Shown here piece after piece: positions 47,801 to 57,151 of a stretch of DNA of 64,000 nt (position 1 is its first letter; every line of letters starts with the position of its first letter). The DNA lies in NCBI RefSeq assembly GCF_032118995.1, contig NC_092661.1, positions 250,501 to 314,500 of the forward strand. Reading direction: 5' to 3'. This DNA comes from Asterias amurensis (taxonomy: Eukaryota > Echinodermata > Asteroidea > Forcipulatida > Asteriidae). The position numbers and the translations under genes were made by a program. A model generated the notes under the pieces. It made no database searches. It was not told the origin of the DNA and saw nothing but the letters and a program-made list of their open reading frames with translations.

Positions 47801-50430
47801 CATTAGCGCGGGATCTGTACCAACGACAATGTTATAAACGTACAGGCACTCTACCAACTGAGGCTAGCTCTATATTATTGGCAGTCTCTCTATTAATAGT
47901 CAACACCTTTGTTGTGGGTGTTAGCCAGAAGCTATACAACAGTTTCTAACTACCATGTAGCCAGGAATATGAATCACACACAAAACTTAGCTGGGAATCG
48001 ACAGCAGAGGATCACCTTAAAGTGGATGCAACATTTAATTTCAGATATCAAATAATAGACAACAAGGGAATCCGATTGGCTTATTTTAGCTAATTGTCAA
48101 AATATGGTCAGTACCGTTTTGTTGTAACAAAAGGCGTAACATTAACCTCTGAATTAGATATTTTGATACAATTGAAATGGCTTTAACCCAGTACCGTTCT
48201 TCATATTTCTCAATTGAATAATAATAATATAATAGCTCTTTAACGCAGTTCAAAAAATGACCATTGCACTTCACAAACAAACAAGAACAACATCAGTAAT
48301 ATGAACAGTACACTAAAATGTTGAGATTGTTTTACCATATAGAAGTTGTTGTCAGTTTCCATGACTTCATAAAGCGAGATGATGTTAGGATGCTGACGTA
48401 ATGACTGAAGTAGACTCGCCTCCCGTCGCATGTTCTTTCGTAGATATGGGTCCTTACGTGCTTCTTTCTTATCAATGATTTTAACAGCAACCTGTGGAAT
48501 GATTTATGATTTGATCAGATCTGCCATCCTCAAGTTTACATTTTATCTCTGCATTTATCTTGAATAATATTTACTTTGATCGAAGGTAAAGATAATTATG
48601 CAATTTATGATGTTTTTATTTATTTTTTATTATATTCTATAAGGAATAACGGTAGGCTAAGAACACTCCAGGGGGCCGATGCAACAAAGTGCTTAGATTA
48701 ATCTTATATGCAAAGTGTAATCATGGCACACTTTAAATTGCAAGAGTGATGTTAACGATTTTCAATAAAATTAGGCGATTTTTAGTAATATAATTTAGTT
48801 ATTTATTTTTGAAGAGAATACTTTTCGAATTCGTAAAGTAAGCCTGTATTGTGTTCACGTCAAAGCGCTTGTTATGATTGGACAACATAACACACGACCT
48901 TTCACTTCTTGATCTTATTTGTTATTATATTGCATTGTTTTGAATTATTCTAGTCTTTTGTTTTCATGCTCGTCGCCCGTGGATGTAACTCAATACATTG
49001 TTTTTTTATCCCTAGCTCTTGAGATCCCAGAAAACGAAGACTCTTTACACCCCCATAGAAATCGTTTTAATCTAAGACCAAGAGTTTGTTTTGTCTATGG
49101 CTCCTTAGAACAGATGTAAACAGAGCAATGTTTTGTCTATAACCAGTGCATTTGAGAGTCAAGTCAACTTTAGTTCCCACCAAAATAACTCTATACACCT
49201 TTATGAATGTATATGTTCGTATTTGGCACCAAAGATGGGTATGGATTAGGCAAATACACCTACACTGGAGTGTAAACTATAGAAGAAAAAACTTCTTTAA
49301 CATCAATCTAGAAACAACACCAATCACCAATTTGTTACGACTTGTCCCTTGCTCTATGGTATCGATTATAGAAAAGGGAATTGGATTGAGTTATTGTGTA
49401 CATTCATGCATGGCACACAGTAGTTTGACAAGGTATGGATGAACAGTGTCACTAATGGACCTGTCTTATCTAAGGCTAATTTCTTAAGAACTTCTCTTAA
49501 TTAATAGTACTAAAAGCATTACGAGAAATGTATATATACATAATGCAAGAACCTCTGTGCGCAACACATACAATCAAATGAAACATACAAACAAATGGTT
49601 ACAAAAAATATAGATCCAAACAAATGCGTCTTTAAAAGTCTCTTGAAAATCTGAATTGAACATGAAGTGGTAAAAGTTGTTTCATAACGGAGATGCATTG
49701 AAGTGAAAAACATTACTCAATTTCAAGACTGAAACCTAAAAAGTAATGTTTTATAAAGAAGCCTGATACTTCAAGGAGGAAGTTGCTGCAAGCAGCGCTA
49801 CTTGAAATGCTCAAGAAGTTGACATTTTGTTCATAGATACAAGCTATTTATAGATAAGTAATTAACTTGCTCATACACATTCTAAGGAATTGATTACAAA
49901 CATTGAAGACAACAACTATTCCTTCACTGAAAATAAAATCAAAAAATGGTAAAAAATGAGGTAAAGGCAATGTGTTTCATATATTCTTTTAAAATGTTGA
50001 TTTTATGTTGTGTCACTTTTTAAGAGATGTAATTATTACTTCTTGCAAATTAATGTAATCGGAGGATCAGATTTTGTTGTTTTTAATATACGATCTACAA
50101 ATCTAAAACCTTTCCAATTAGTTGACTCACCTTCTCACCAACAACACTATGAAGAGCCTCCTTGACTTTAGCAAAGCTTCCCTCACCAATGGTTCTTCCG
50201 AGTAAGTACGGACCGACCCTCTTCACATGAGGATACCGTACCGTCTTATCGCGCGCTGGACGGCATAGAGCATCTTTAGTTTGGACGGTGGGTAAGGTTC
50301 CGGACTCAACTTTCTCGTATAAATGACGAAGTCCGGTGCTTGCATGTGACATGTGCGGGAGGCGTTGAACAAGCGTTCCTCCTCCTTGAACAGGCATTAT
50401 TGGATTTAGACAATGTATTTCCAGTTTCAA
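34110..50430 (-). CDS. HUNK-like: HUNK-like Ser/Thr protein kinase (CAMKL group), eight coding exons
   Basis: Eight exons joined by GT/AG sites, all in phase, give about 1,020 aa (1,009 if the internal Met at 50397 is used). The kinase domain is about residues 74-343: GEGSFAKV (82-89), VAVK (K104), alpha-C E124, HRDLKVEN (D200, N205), DFG (D218), T-loop TQCGSPAYAAPE (T245, E256), then VDVWSIGVNTFAMLAGSLPF and PFTVEPF. Every catalytic residue is present, so it should be active. A UBA-like segment (about 367-410, MGYNISHVTDSVIS) follows, as in HUNK and AMPK-related kinases. The closest family I can name is HUNK, from RVGxYLxGRxxGEGSFAKV, CGSPAYAAPE and LPFTVEPF. Human HUNK is about 714 aa; this protein is longer because of a basic, low-complexity 574-residue last exon with a 13-residue repeat (616-784). 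Role inferred: cytoplasmic signalling kinase. Which ATG starts translation is unresolved. Confidence 0.88.
34821..35327 (-). repeat. 39-bp / 13-residue coding tandem repeat, about 13 units
   Basis: Unit RPTNISVDTKTSP, repeated about twelve times plus one degenerate leading unit, in residues 616-784 of the HUNK-like protein. Variant units (ICVDMKNSR followed by RPFNIS) recur, showing that a block of units was duplicated as a whole. Each unit has several Ser/Thr-Pro or Lys-adjacent Ser/Thr sites that could be phosphorylated. Confidence 0.95.
35884..36227 (-). mobile_element. MITE family A, copy 8, in HUNK-like intron 7
   Basis: TTAAAGGCGGGCACTATTGG at the left and GTGTCCAGTGCCTTTAA at the right, with TTAA at both ends. 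It lies 50 bp downstream (transcript sense, upstream of exon 8) of the intron 7 acceptor region. Confidence 0.75.
36704..36742. promoter_or_regulatory. Dense E-box / CRE cluster
   Basis: CACGTG at 36704-36709, GTCACATGAC at 36715-36724, its complement GTCATGTGAC at 36729-36738 (10-bp perfect palindromic arms, 4-bp spacer), and an overlapping TGACGTCA at 36735-36742. These match bHLH-ZIP (MITF/TFE-type) and CREB/ATF sites respectively. It lies in HUNK-like intron 7. Regulatory use is inferred. Confidence 0.35.
37095..37481 (-). mobile_element. MITE family A, copy 9, in HUNK-like intron 7
   Basis: One of the best-kept copies: TTAAAGGCAGTGGACACTAT at the left, AATAGTGTCCACTGTCTTTAA-type end at the right, and an internal dyad GAGACCTCAAG facing CTTGAGGTCTC. 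Confidence 0.85.
37874..38268 (-). CDS. HUNK-like: HUNK-like exon 7 (subdomain XI and UBA-like segment)
   Basis: 131 full codons from CKDFIRRLLHPDPRKRYSI to KLYDEA. RKRYSILEAMNHKWL closes the kinase domain. DILDYIWTNMGYN to YYLLLRRR matches the UBA-like region after the HUNK kinase domain. The donor GTACGT is in phase 0. Confidence 0.88.
38436..38809 (-). mobile_element. MITE family A, copy 10, in HUNK-like intron 6
   Basis: GCACTGGACACTATTTGTC at the left and ACCAATAGTGTCCAATGCC then TTTAA at the right. Second-subtype dyad, partly decayed. Confidence 0.75.
38939..39066 (-). CDS. HUNK-like: HUNK-like exon 6 (subdomain X)
   Basis: Codes GVNTFAMLAGSLPF and TVEPFNIKLLLKKI, ending at NLTN with one base of the next codon. 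The acceptor is TTTCCAG and the donor GTAAAC. LPFTVEPF is a strong HUNK-family signature. Confidence 0.9.
39671..40056 (+). mobile_element. MITE family C, in HUNK-like intron 5
   Basis: TTAAAGGAACATTACAGAAT at the left and ATTCTGTAATGTCCCTTTAA at the right are terminal inverted repeats bounded by TTAA. No coding capacity. Fragments of the family recur near 17860. Confidence 0.8.
40860..41200 (+). mobile_element. Probable LINE/SINE 3' tail in HUNK-like intron 5
   Basis: TTGTAAAGCGCTATGATCAT followed by TTTGGAATAGCGTTAAACAA and an AT-rich tail has the form of the 3' ends of many animal non-LTR retroelements (a GCGCT pair around a short gap, then A/T repeats). No reverse-transcriptase sequence remains, so only the tail is supported. 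Confidence 0.4.
41201..42816. other. HUNK-like intron 5, nothing recognised
   Basis: AT-rich intron sequence without a defensible feature. Confidence 0.4.
42817..42977. mobile_element. 161-bp MITE family E, 61 bp from HUNK-like exon 5
   Basis: TAGATGGATTGCACATGACG at the left and its exact complement CGTCATGTGCAATCCATCTA at the right. The inner arms (ATCGACCGC and GCGGTCAAT) extend the inverted repeats to about 30 bp. It contains TGACGTCA and CACATG sites. TA at both ends would fit a TA-target transposon, but I cannot confirm the target duplication. Confidence 0.75.
43039..43201 (-). CDS. HUNK-like: HUNK-like exon 5 (DFG to subdomain IX)
   Basis: Starts with the end of the DFG Asp codon, then FGLSNFIGY. 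Contains TQCGSPAYAAPEII and KYGPKVDVWS, and ends before GTATGT. The acceptor is GATTACAG. The activation loop is Ser/Thr-rich between DFG and APE. Confidence 0.9.
43202..45571. other. HUNK-like intron 4
   Basis: No gene seen. A 17-base poly-C tract lies at 45122-45138. Short plus-strand frames here have no support. Confidence 0.4.
45572..45627 (-). CDS. HUNK-like: HUNK-like exon 4 (catalytic loop)
   Basis: 56-bp micro-exon coding DLKVENLLLDENNNIKII. It completes HRD and supplies the catalytic Asp and the metal-binding Asn. The acceptor is ACTTTCAG and the donor GTAAGT. The Asp of DFG is split across the next junction. Confidence 0.9.
45941..47343. repeat. 27-bp minisatellite, about 51-52 units, in HUNK-like intron 3
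   Basis: The unit begins CTCCTTGTTCTACATCTCTT and is 27 bp. Nearly all units are identical except scattered variants (TTGCTC for TTGTTC, CTAGGA for CTTGGA, one TTTGAA, one ACTGAC with TTGATC). Since 27 is a multiple of 3 and the unit has no stop in two plus-strand frames, it creates long open frames (FYISWNDSL or MTPCSTSLG repeats). These are not genes. Confidence 0.97.
47405..47532. repeat. GTT/AAC microsatellite abutting the exon 3 splice donor
   Basis: Imperfect (GTT)n on the plus strand with CGTT, TATGTT and TAATGTT interruptions. On the transcript strand it is AAC-rich and starts about three bases after the donor GT at 47533-47534. Confidence 0.95.
47535..47674 (-). CDS. HUNK-like: HUNK-like exon 3 (hinge to catalytic His-Arg)
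   Basis: Starts VLDLCTGGALLDRI and ends GILHR with the Arg codon split 2+1. The acceptor is TCTTGTAG. The donor GTAAAC is followed at once by an AAC-repeat microsatellite on the transcript strand. Confidence 0.9.
48336..48491 (-). CDS. HUNK-like: HUNK-like exon 2 (beta-3 lysine and alpha-C)
   Basis: 52 codons, phase 0 to 0. It starts VAVKIIDKKEARKD and ends NNFYM before GTAAAA; the acceptor is TTCCACAG. It supplies the ATP-anchoring lysine and the alpha-C glutamate in MRREASL. Confidence 0.9.
48492..50130. other. HUNK-like intron 1, nothing recognised
   Basis: AT-rich intron sequence with no repeat or RNA gene that I can support. Confidence 0.4.
50131..50430 (-). CDS. HUNK-like: HUNK-like exon 1 (N-terminus and P-loop)
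   Basis: Encodes residues 1-100, ending VVGEK before donor GTGAGT, phase 0. Carries the glycine-rich loop GEGSFAKV. Two in-frame Met codons, at 50430 and 50397 (MPVQGGGTLV), compete as start. Confidence 0.85.
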
Positions 50431-51947
50431 GCTAACTCAAGAAAATTTCCAACAACAAAACCCTGGAATTTCAGTTCAGATACTAAACGGTTGTATGTCT
50501 AGCAATATCACATGGTGAAGACGGTCAAATAAGAGTCCATTTATGAACAGTGTCCAAGCAAGGTATTGGAGTCTCTAAGTCAAAAGAGATGCTCAAAATA
50601 TCTGACCAAATCAGTTGATGTCCTCCTCTCGATGTTCCTTGCTTCTTACACCCAAGAGGGGAAGCTGCCCAGACTCAAAGATGCTTTGGTGTTTCCACAA
50701 GCATAAGCGCTTACTGTTTGTCCATTTTATCAACACCTCCAACTGCTGACTATTGTGTTGTGAGTTCCGGTTTACAGGAAAAGTTCAGAGCCGTATTTCC
50801 GACTTGTAATAATGGCAAGCGGTTTGATTGTTTTTTCCAATGTTTGATTAGAATTCGGCTCACGATCTTGGACTGTTTGGCGAAATGGGGTGAGTTATGG
50901 TCACCCCTAACCATGGAGGAATATGCCCTAACTAACACCGTCAAGCCACGGGTTCGACACCATTAACATTGAAACAAAAAAGTTGCTTAACATTAAATAG
51001 CTTTTGAATACCAGCAACACATCTATGTGGGAGCATAAACCAACGCGTTGTACAAATAGAAATGCTCATAAATTCTCCGAAGTCATCTTCAGTGTTATTT
51101 AATCACCAGTACAGTTATGTTTATACGACCATTATTCCTGAAAGCCAAATAAAAACTTGCCAATGGTGTGTCTTGGTTATTTAGTTACATCATCTTGGGC
51201 TGGTTTATATGTCCGCCTTTATCGAAACGTGACAATTTACGACGTCTTTATATCGACATGTAACTTGAAAAAGAGGCCGACTCTTACTAGATCCGACGGC
51301 TGTTTCATAAAGTGCATTTTGTTGGTAAAAAACACAACTTTTAGACATGTATACAACCAGTATTGAGTAGAAGATTTCACATAAACAAATGTCAGACTTC
51401 TTTGATTCAAATCATAAAAGAGACTTAAATCATTCTGCAGTCGCCCACTCATAGAACAGTCGTCGACAGCAACCACACTGCCTCCTAGATTTCCCCTAAC
51501 GCTTGAACACTAGCTTATAATTCTAACAAGATAAACATCTGATAAAGAAACAATTAGCAATGAATACAAGGTCATTATGGTCTATTGTAAATGACCATTA
51601 ATTCGATACGCCTACAAGGTACGTACAATGCTAACAGTGACCAATATAAGGCTATACTTAACAAGACATGGTGCTCGGTTTCAAACTATAGGCGGCAAGC
51701 TGCTCAACTGTTGAAGCATTGTATTGATCCTATAAGATTGTTTTACACTATTCTTTTAAACAAAGTATTAGTGTTGGGGAGATTGCTTATTATTACAATG
51801 CGTGAAATGATCCGAGAGGATGGTGGTTAAGCAAGAAGGACCCTGCCGTGTATATTGACTGCGAGAAGGTAGAGAGAGAGAGAGGCTTTTGGATAGCAAG
51901 CATCGATGACAACCTGGAGATTACAGCCAAACTGCCTCCGCGGTTAC
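50431..51947. other. Upstream region of the HUNK-like gene
   Basis: Should include the minus-strand 5' UTR and promoter. A possible B-box remnant (CGGGTTCGACACC) at 50949-50961 hints at a decayed tRNA-derived SINE. No promoter element is defensible. Confidence 0.3.
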
Positions 51948-52365
51948 AGGCACTAGACAGTACGTTTGGAAATTGTCAACGACCAGTATTCTCACTTGGT
52001 GTATCCATGGTGTATCACAACAATTTATTCATCAAGTAACAACCATGTGAAGATTTGGGCTCAATTGATCATCACAATTGCAAGAAAGTAATGAAAGAGA
52101 AAACACCTTTGTTGTACGTGCTTACAGATGACCGAGAAAGGCTTCAAGCCTGAAGTTATTCTCAGATTCAAATTATTCTAGTGAGAAATTACCTCTTTCT
52201 CAGAAAACTTGGTTAATTCAAAGGGAGTCGTTTCTCACAATGGTTTATACTTTCAACAGCTCTCTATTGCTCGTTTTACCATTTCTAACTCCATGGTTTT
52301 ACCAAGTCAGTTTTTTATCTCACAAATATTTTGACTAATTACAAATAATGCCCAGTGCCTTTAAG
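51948..52365 (+). mobile_element. MITE family A, copy 11
   Basis: GGCACTAGACAGTACGTTTGG at the left, CAAATAATGCCCAGTGCCTT at the right. The interior has GACCAGTATTCTCACTTGGTG and the AAGGCTTCAAGCCTGAAG dyad. Confidence 0.7.
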
Positions 52366-52582
52366 CGACTGAAGAAAACATTAGGCCTACTTCATATGGA
52401 CAGAGAGACACACTTAGCTTGGAGTGGCGGAGATTAAAGTAGTCATTTATACTTTAAAGCCCAAGTCCATCATTTTAAAATAAATTAATGTCACAAACCA
52501 ACTTAAGTTTAATCAAATTTGATGGTCAAGTCTACTGCGGCGACCGATCAAAAAATCAACTCAGGTGATCTCACTCAAATAA

Positions 52583-52785
52583 AAAAAGACTTCAAGCCTG
52601 AAGCCATTATACATCTGAAAGCACTCAAATGTGCAACAAGGGTGTTTTTCTTTCACTATTCTCTTGCAACTTCGATGATCAATTGAGTCAAGAATTTTCA
52701 CAGATTTGTTATTTTAGACATTTGTTGATACACCAAGTGGGAATACTGGTCTTTGACAATTATCTAAGGTTTCCAGTGCCTTTAA
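52583..52785 (-). mobile_element. MITE family A, copy 12 (half element)
   Basis: Begins at the internal dyad ACTTCAAGCCTGAAGCC and runs to the terminus GACAATTATCTAAGG and CCAGTGCCTTTAA. The other half is missing. Confidence 0.65.
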
Positions 52786-53167
52786 GTTCAGTGCATGGTA
52801 TAGATAGGACAGTCTTCAGTAGCAGGTTGATGGATCTACATCTAATGGGTTACTCCGAGGTCGAGACAGGTTTCTAAAAACTAGATCACTTTCCGACGCG
52901 AAGCCACAGACAAAGACCACTGGCTTAAGTGTCAAGTCCAGCATCAGTAACATCAACAATATTCACCATAAATAAGCAAAGCAGGATTAAGTAACATTGA
53001 CCAATACACTCTAGGACAATGACCGGTAGGTGGTTACTATGGTTACAGAAAGAAACGTTATCTATTTATAGAATTTCTAAACTCTGGTGCGGATAACATG
53101 CCGGATGTTATTACCATAGTAACATAAAGCCTGTGAGCTAAGAAACATCGTCAGGCGCTGTGGTATC

Positions 53168-53466
53168 TATAAAAGGGATGGATTTATGCTACCTTATACA
53201 TCTCTATGCGTAGACAGATGGGTAGATTTCATCCACCGTACGACAGACGTGACAAGATGAATTGAACATTGTGATCAGAAAACTATCTCAATTTCTAGAC
53301 TAGATCCAACAAGATTAACAGAACACACATCTTAGATTCACTCCATTTATGCCAAAACTGTACTTTCATTCAATTTCATCAATAAACTACAAAATGGGAA
53401 ATTTCTGCAAAGTGTCACAACGGTCACGTTTCTATACTAGTCTACTAATTTCATTTTTAATTTCAG
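53168..53466 (+). other. Weak candidate promoter and first exon
   Basis: TATAAAAG at 53168-53175 is followed 226 bases later by ATG at 53394. The frame begins MGNFCKVSQRSRFYTSLLIS, then a hydrophobic FLIS, resembling a signal peptide, and ends at a consensus donor TTTCAG|GTAAGT (53466). No downstream exon was found before the opposite-strand gene, so this may be chance. Confidence 0.2.
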
Positions 53467-53629
53467 GTAAGTCCTCATTTCTAGGGAGTGCACCAGTGGC
53501 GTTAACAGGGTCGCCCATTCAGAACCCTCCACTTACCTAATGCACAAAATCAATGCCAATACATGAAAGTAGGATTCAAGTGAGTTCAGTGTTTCATTAC
53601 AGAGTAACATGCCTAAGCCGAAACTTGCA

Positions 53630-53754
53630 CATTGTCAATCTATACATAATTTGTGGGTTCGAACCCCACCCGAGTAATATGCCTGTGATTTGGGTTCACA
53701 GAGCTCGAGTACAAAGTATACAGTGCTAACACACATCGGTGTATATGGTATTGG
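53630..53754 (+). mobile_element. tRNA-derived SINE fragment
   Basis: Contains a B-box (GTGGGTTCGAACCCCAC) followed by a tail with CAGTGCTAACACACATCGGT. The A-box half is not clear. A MITE starts at its end. Confidence 0.5.
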
Positions 53755-54145
53755 TTAAAGGAACACGTTGCCTTGGATCGGTCGAGTTGGTCTTTGAAAA
53801 GCATTTGTAACCGTTTGTTATAAAATACATATGGGTAGAAAGATGTTGTAAAAGTAGAATATAATGATCCACACAAACATGCCTCTAACTTGCACGGTTT
53901 TCCTTTTACCTCGTCGACTAACACGGTCGGCCATTTATGGGAGTCAAATTTTTGACTCCCATAAATGGCCGACCGTGTTAGTTCGCACAGTAAAAGGAAA
54001 ACCACGCAATTTCGAGGCAAATATGTGTGGATCATTGTATTCTACTTTTAAAACATCTTTCCAACCATATGCATTTTTAAAAAAACCGGTTACAAACCCT
54101 TTTTATAGACCAACTCGTCCGATCCAAGGCAACGTGTACCTTTAA
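53755..54145. mobile_element. 391-bp full-length hairpin (foldback) element, family D
   Basis: The two halves are near-complete inverted repeats meeting at about 53950 (GGGAGTCAAATTTTTGACTC). Outer ends are TTAAAGGAACACGTTGCC and GGCAACGTGTACCTTTAA, with TTAA at each end. Overlapping open frames on both strands are a by-product of the symmetry, not genes. Confidence 0.92.
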
Positions 54146-56690
54146 CAAAAACGAAACCAAATCTTTATCCAATGCAAATTCTGAATCAATCTTCAGATCT
54201 ATACATATTCTTCAGATTTCAAAACGACACTCTATAATCTTGGAATGTTTCAGATTTAATTTTAAAGCTCGTTGAATGCACTTAAGTCTCATGATCCCTA
54301 ATGTCACTGGCTCATTGAATTCCCTAGCGAGGCTAACTCGCCGCCATTCGCAATCAGTGGGGCTTTGGTAATGGTGAATTTCCTCTGGGAGAACCTAGGA
54401 ATAAAATATTTACTTCTTAACATCTTTCACTCAAACTATATTTAATTTTATTCTACAGACTTTCAGTAAATCACAACAGAACATACTTGATCATGTCTAT
54501 TTCACGAATAAATACTTTATGGAAACATTAAACGCAAAACACACCCATATCACCCATAATAAAGTAACCAATTCTAAAGCAAGAAACTCTTTTTACAAAA
54601 ATACATTCTAAAAAGATATAAACACTGTAAACTCTATCAAGCTAACTTTGAAATCGAAAACATTTTGAATCTGACAAACGTTTCCGTCAGATACGTTTCT
54701 AAGATTATGTATTCAAATTTAACTTAAATTATAACCCCTCCTGATTTTCGGCGGTATCTCAAAAACGCTTCCATTTGTTTTGCAATGAAATTGTCTAGTT
54801 ATGGGTTTTGTTAATAACACATCTCCATTTATTCACAATACATTAATCGAACAGATAAAAAACTGTGTCTCTTTAATATCAGTATGAAGATCTGGGCAAG
54901 GGAGAAATCTTTTAGTCAATAATTTATTCTTGGCAAAATAGTTTTGTCTTTAAAACATAAAATAACATGCGGCAGTTCATTGTCATTTCTATAAAAAACA
55001 AGATTATTCAAAAATTGAATAAACTTAAAATTGAGTAAATTTGTTGTGGATGGGCTTCCAAAAAAAAATAATAATAATAATAATTTAAATTTATTTTTTT
55101 AAGTTTTTTAGTTTACTGTCAAAAATACAGGCCTAATAAAAAGGATTTTAAGGATTCTATTTACATCGTAATATTCCATTTAGTTCCATGTTATTGTGAC
55201 ACGCAGGAAAAAAACAAACGTATTTTGTATATTTCTTCAGATTTAGTTATAAATTCATTTATTCGGAATCCTCAACCCAAATCGACAGTCCCATAGCGGC
55301 GGCATTATTTTCAAATTTATCAAAGTCACTCTACTTTTTGATTCGATAGAAAAAAATCTTCAGATGGACAGAAAAATCATTTTCCGCAATAATTACACGC
55401 CACATCAGACAACCACAACTACTCAATTATTGGCCACATTTACAAATGTACACAAAATATGAACAACATTTTTACTTGAGAAGAAAAACCCTAAAACACA
55501 AATTTCCAAAACCTCACTAGACGGCAGTGAAGTTAGTCCCCTAAATCCACAAGGCGAAAGTAGTAGTCGCGCCCAACTGTCTACATTCCGCACGGAAAGC
55601 ATGACAGGTTTTGTTGACAAGTCTCTCATGATCCAACAAATCTACTCCGCGACAGTAGACTATAGCAATACAAGTTCACAAAAGAACATAATCTACCTGG
55701 CAAGTAGATTCAGACAACCATCTAATATCATTTATACTTTGCTTACTCAACAAACAATCACAAAATAATCAATGTTAAGAGGTAGACTTATTTGACAGAA
55801 TCATGCTTTTTACTAAAAATCAAAAATAATTTTAAATCGAACAGTATGGTCATGACATCCAGAAAGTACAATTCTACTTCACAATAACTAATTACTGCTA
55901 CATCACTCTGTTTATGAACCTCAGATGAACCTCAAGGAACTATTTAAAAAATAAATTAAAAAAACTATTCCTCTTCATAGATCCTGACTAATCAAAATAA
56001 ATCCACTCAAATAAGATAATAGTTTGTACAACCTGTTTCTCTTGTGCTATTGTTACACTTCTAGGAATGTAATTGAATTTGAACAACTGTCAACCCCCAA
56101 TAATTTCTTTTGATAATGTGTTTGTTTGGTCATTAGAGCAGATCATATTTATTTTCCAATAACTCTCAGGAGAATGAACTCAATCACTGTACTAACCAAC
56201 GACAGGAATCAAGTTTCAGTTCAAAGCCCTTTCCACATTAGTTATTTCTCAGGAAATTCCCGGGACTTTCTCGATCTTTTCACACTACAAAAAATTAACC
56301 CTGCTCAGGGGTAGGGTTAAGCATGAGAGCTAACCCCGGGGTAAGACGTTTTTCCGGGAGGAAAAAGCAGCTGGTGAGAACAAAAGCGGTTTTAACTTAC
56401 CCCAACTTTTACGTCCATTGTGTTGAGAGTCGCATGGGCTGACAGGTTTACCACATTTCTTGGGGTTTTATCGTGAAAGGACCCTGCATATTCATGGGAA
56501 ATAGTACTCCCGCGAGTTACAATTGGGATAGTGAGAACGGTTGCTTGGGTGGCAGTGGGGTTAAAAACTGCCAGGAATCCCGGGAGTTTACTTCCCGGGA
56601 CATGGCTTTGTAGTGTGACAAGGGCTTTAGATGTGGTAAGGAAAACCCCAGGGAATTATTCCAAGGTAAACCCACGCAGTCAGGAAGGGA
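54146..56690. other. Intergenic, mostly AT-rich
   Basis: No gene supported. An AT microsatellite (TAATAATAATAATAATTT) lies near 55068-55086. A GC-richer patch at 55500-55640 may be an unrecognised repeat or regulatory region. Confidence 0.35.
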
Positions 56691-56694
56691 CTGA

Positions 56695-56800
56695 AAATCA
56701 CATCCACATAGTGCCCCCAGTGTGATTCGAACCTGGGTCCTAGAGGTGGAAGGCGATGAACCTACATCTACCCACACCACTGAGCTGTTAACTACTTCAC
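56695..56800 (-). mobile_element. tRNA-derived SINE, minus strand
   Basis: The minus strand has an A-box-like AGCTCAGTGGTGTGGG then a B-box CCAGGTTCGAATCACAC, in tRNA order and spacing. Too diverged in the acceptor stem to be a working tRNA. Confidence 0.6.
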
Positions 56801-56917
56801 CTAGTACTCTACATCAACAAAATACTCCCCAAATGTTTAAAGGAACGTAACTATTCATCTTTACAGATCCTTACAATAAAAAAACCCACTGAATTATGAT
56901 GTTAGTTTTTACAACAG

Positions 56918-57004
56918 AGTGATTCAAACCGGGTCCACGAGGTTGAAGGCAAGGAAAGTTACCCCTACTCCAACCAGACCACTTATTGAGCTCGTTACCT
57001 AGAA
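56918..57004 (-). mobile_element. Second, more decayed SINE of the same type
   Basis: B-box-like ACCCGGTTTGAATCACTC and the following tail match the 56695 copy; the A-box half is weak. It ends next to the pseudokinase stop codon, so the 3' UTR of that gene may include it. Confidence 0.45.
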
Positions 57005-57007
57005 TCT

Positions 57008-57151
57008 TCATCTATCTACATCAGTGGGATCAGCTAACAAATCCAAGAGATTATCTATGGTAATCCTCTGAGCTGAAACTGGCTGCCAGCAGTGAGTAAA
57101 AATATCCATTTGAAGTTCTGGATAAGGAGGATGAAATTCTTTCTGGCAGAC
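57008..57151 (-). CDS. Pseudokinase last exon (subdomain XI)
   Basis: 47 codons and stop: VCQKEFHPPYPELQMDIF then THCWQPVSAQRITIDNLLDL. CWxPxxxxR is the usual end of tyrosine-kinase-like domains. Confidence 0.85.
   Translation of the reverse strand, partial: VCQKEFHPPYPELQMDIFTHCWQPVSAQRITIDNLLDLLADPTDVDR

Noticed and set aside
53640..54145. Overlapping open frames on both strands encoding similar peptides
   Set aside because: Both are readings of the two arms of the family D hairpin element.
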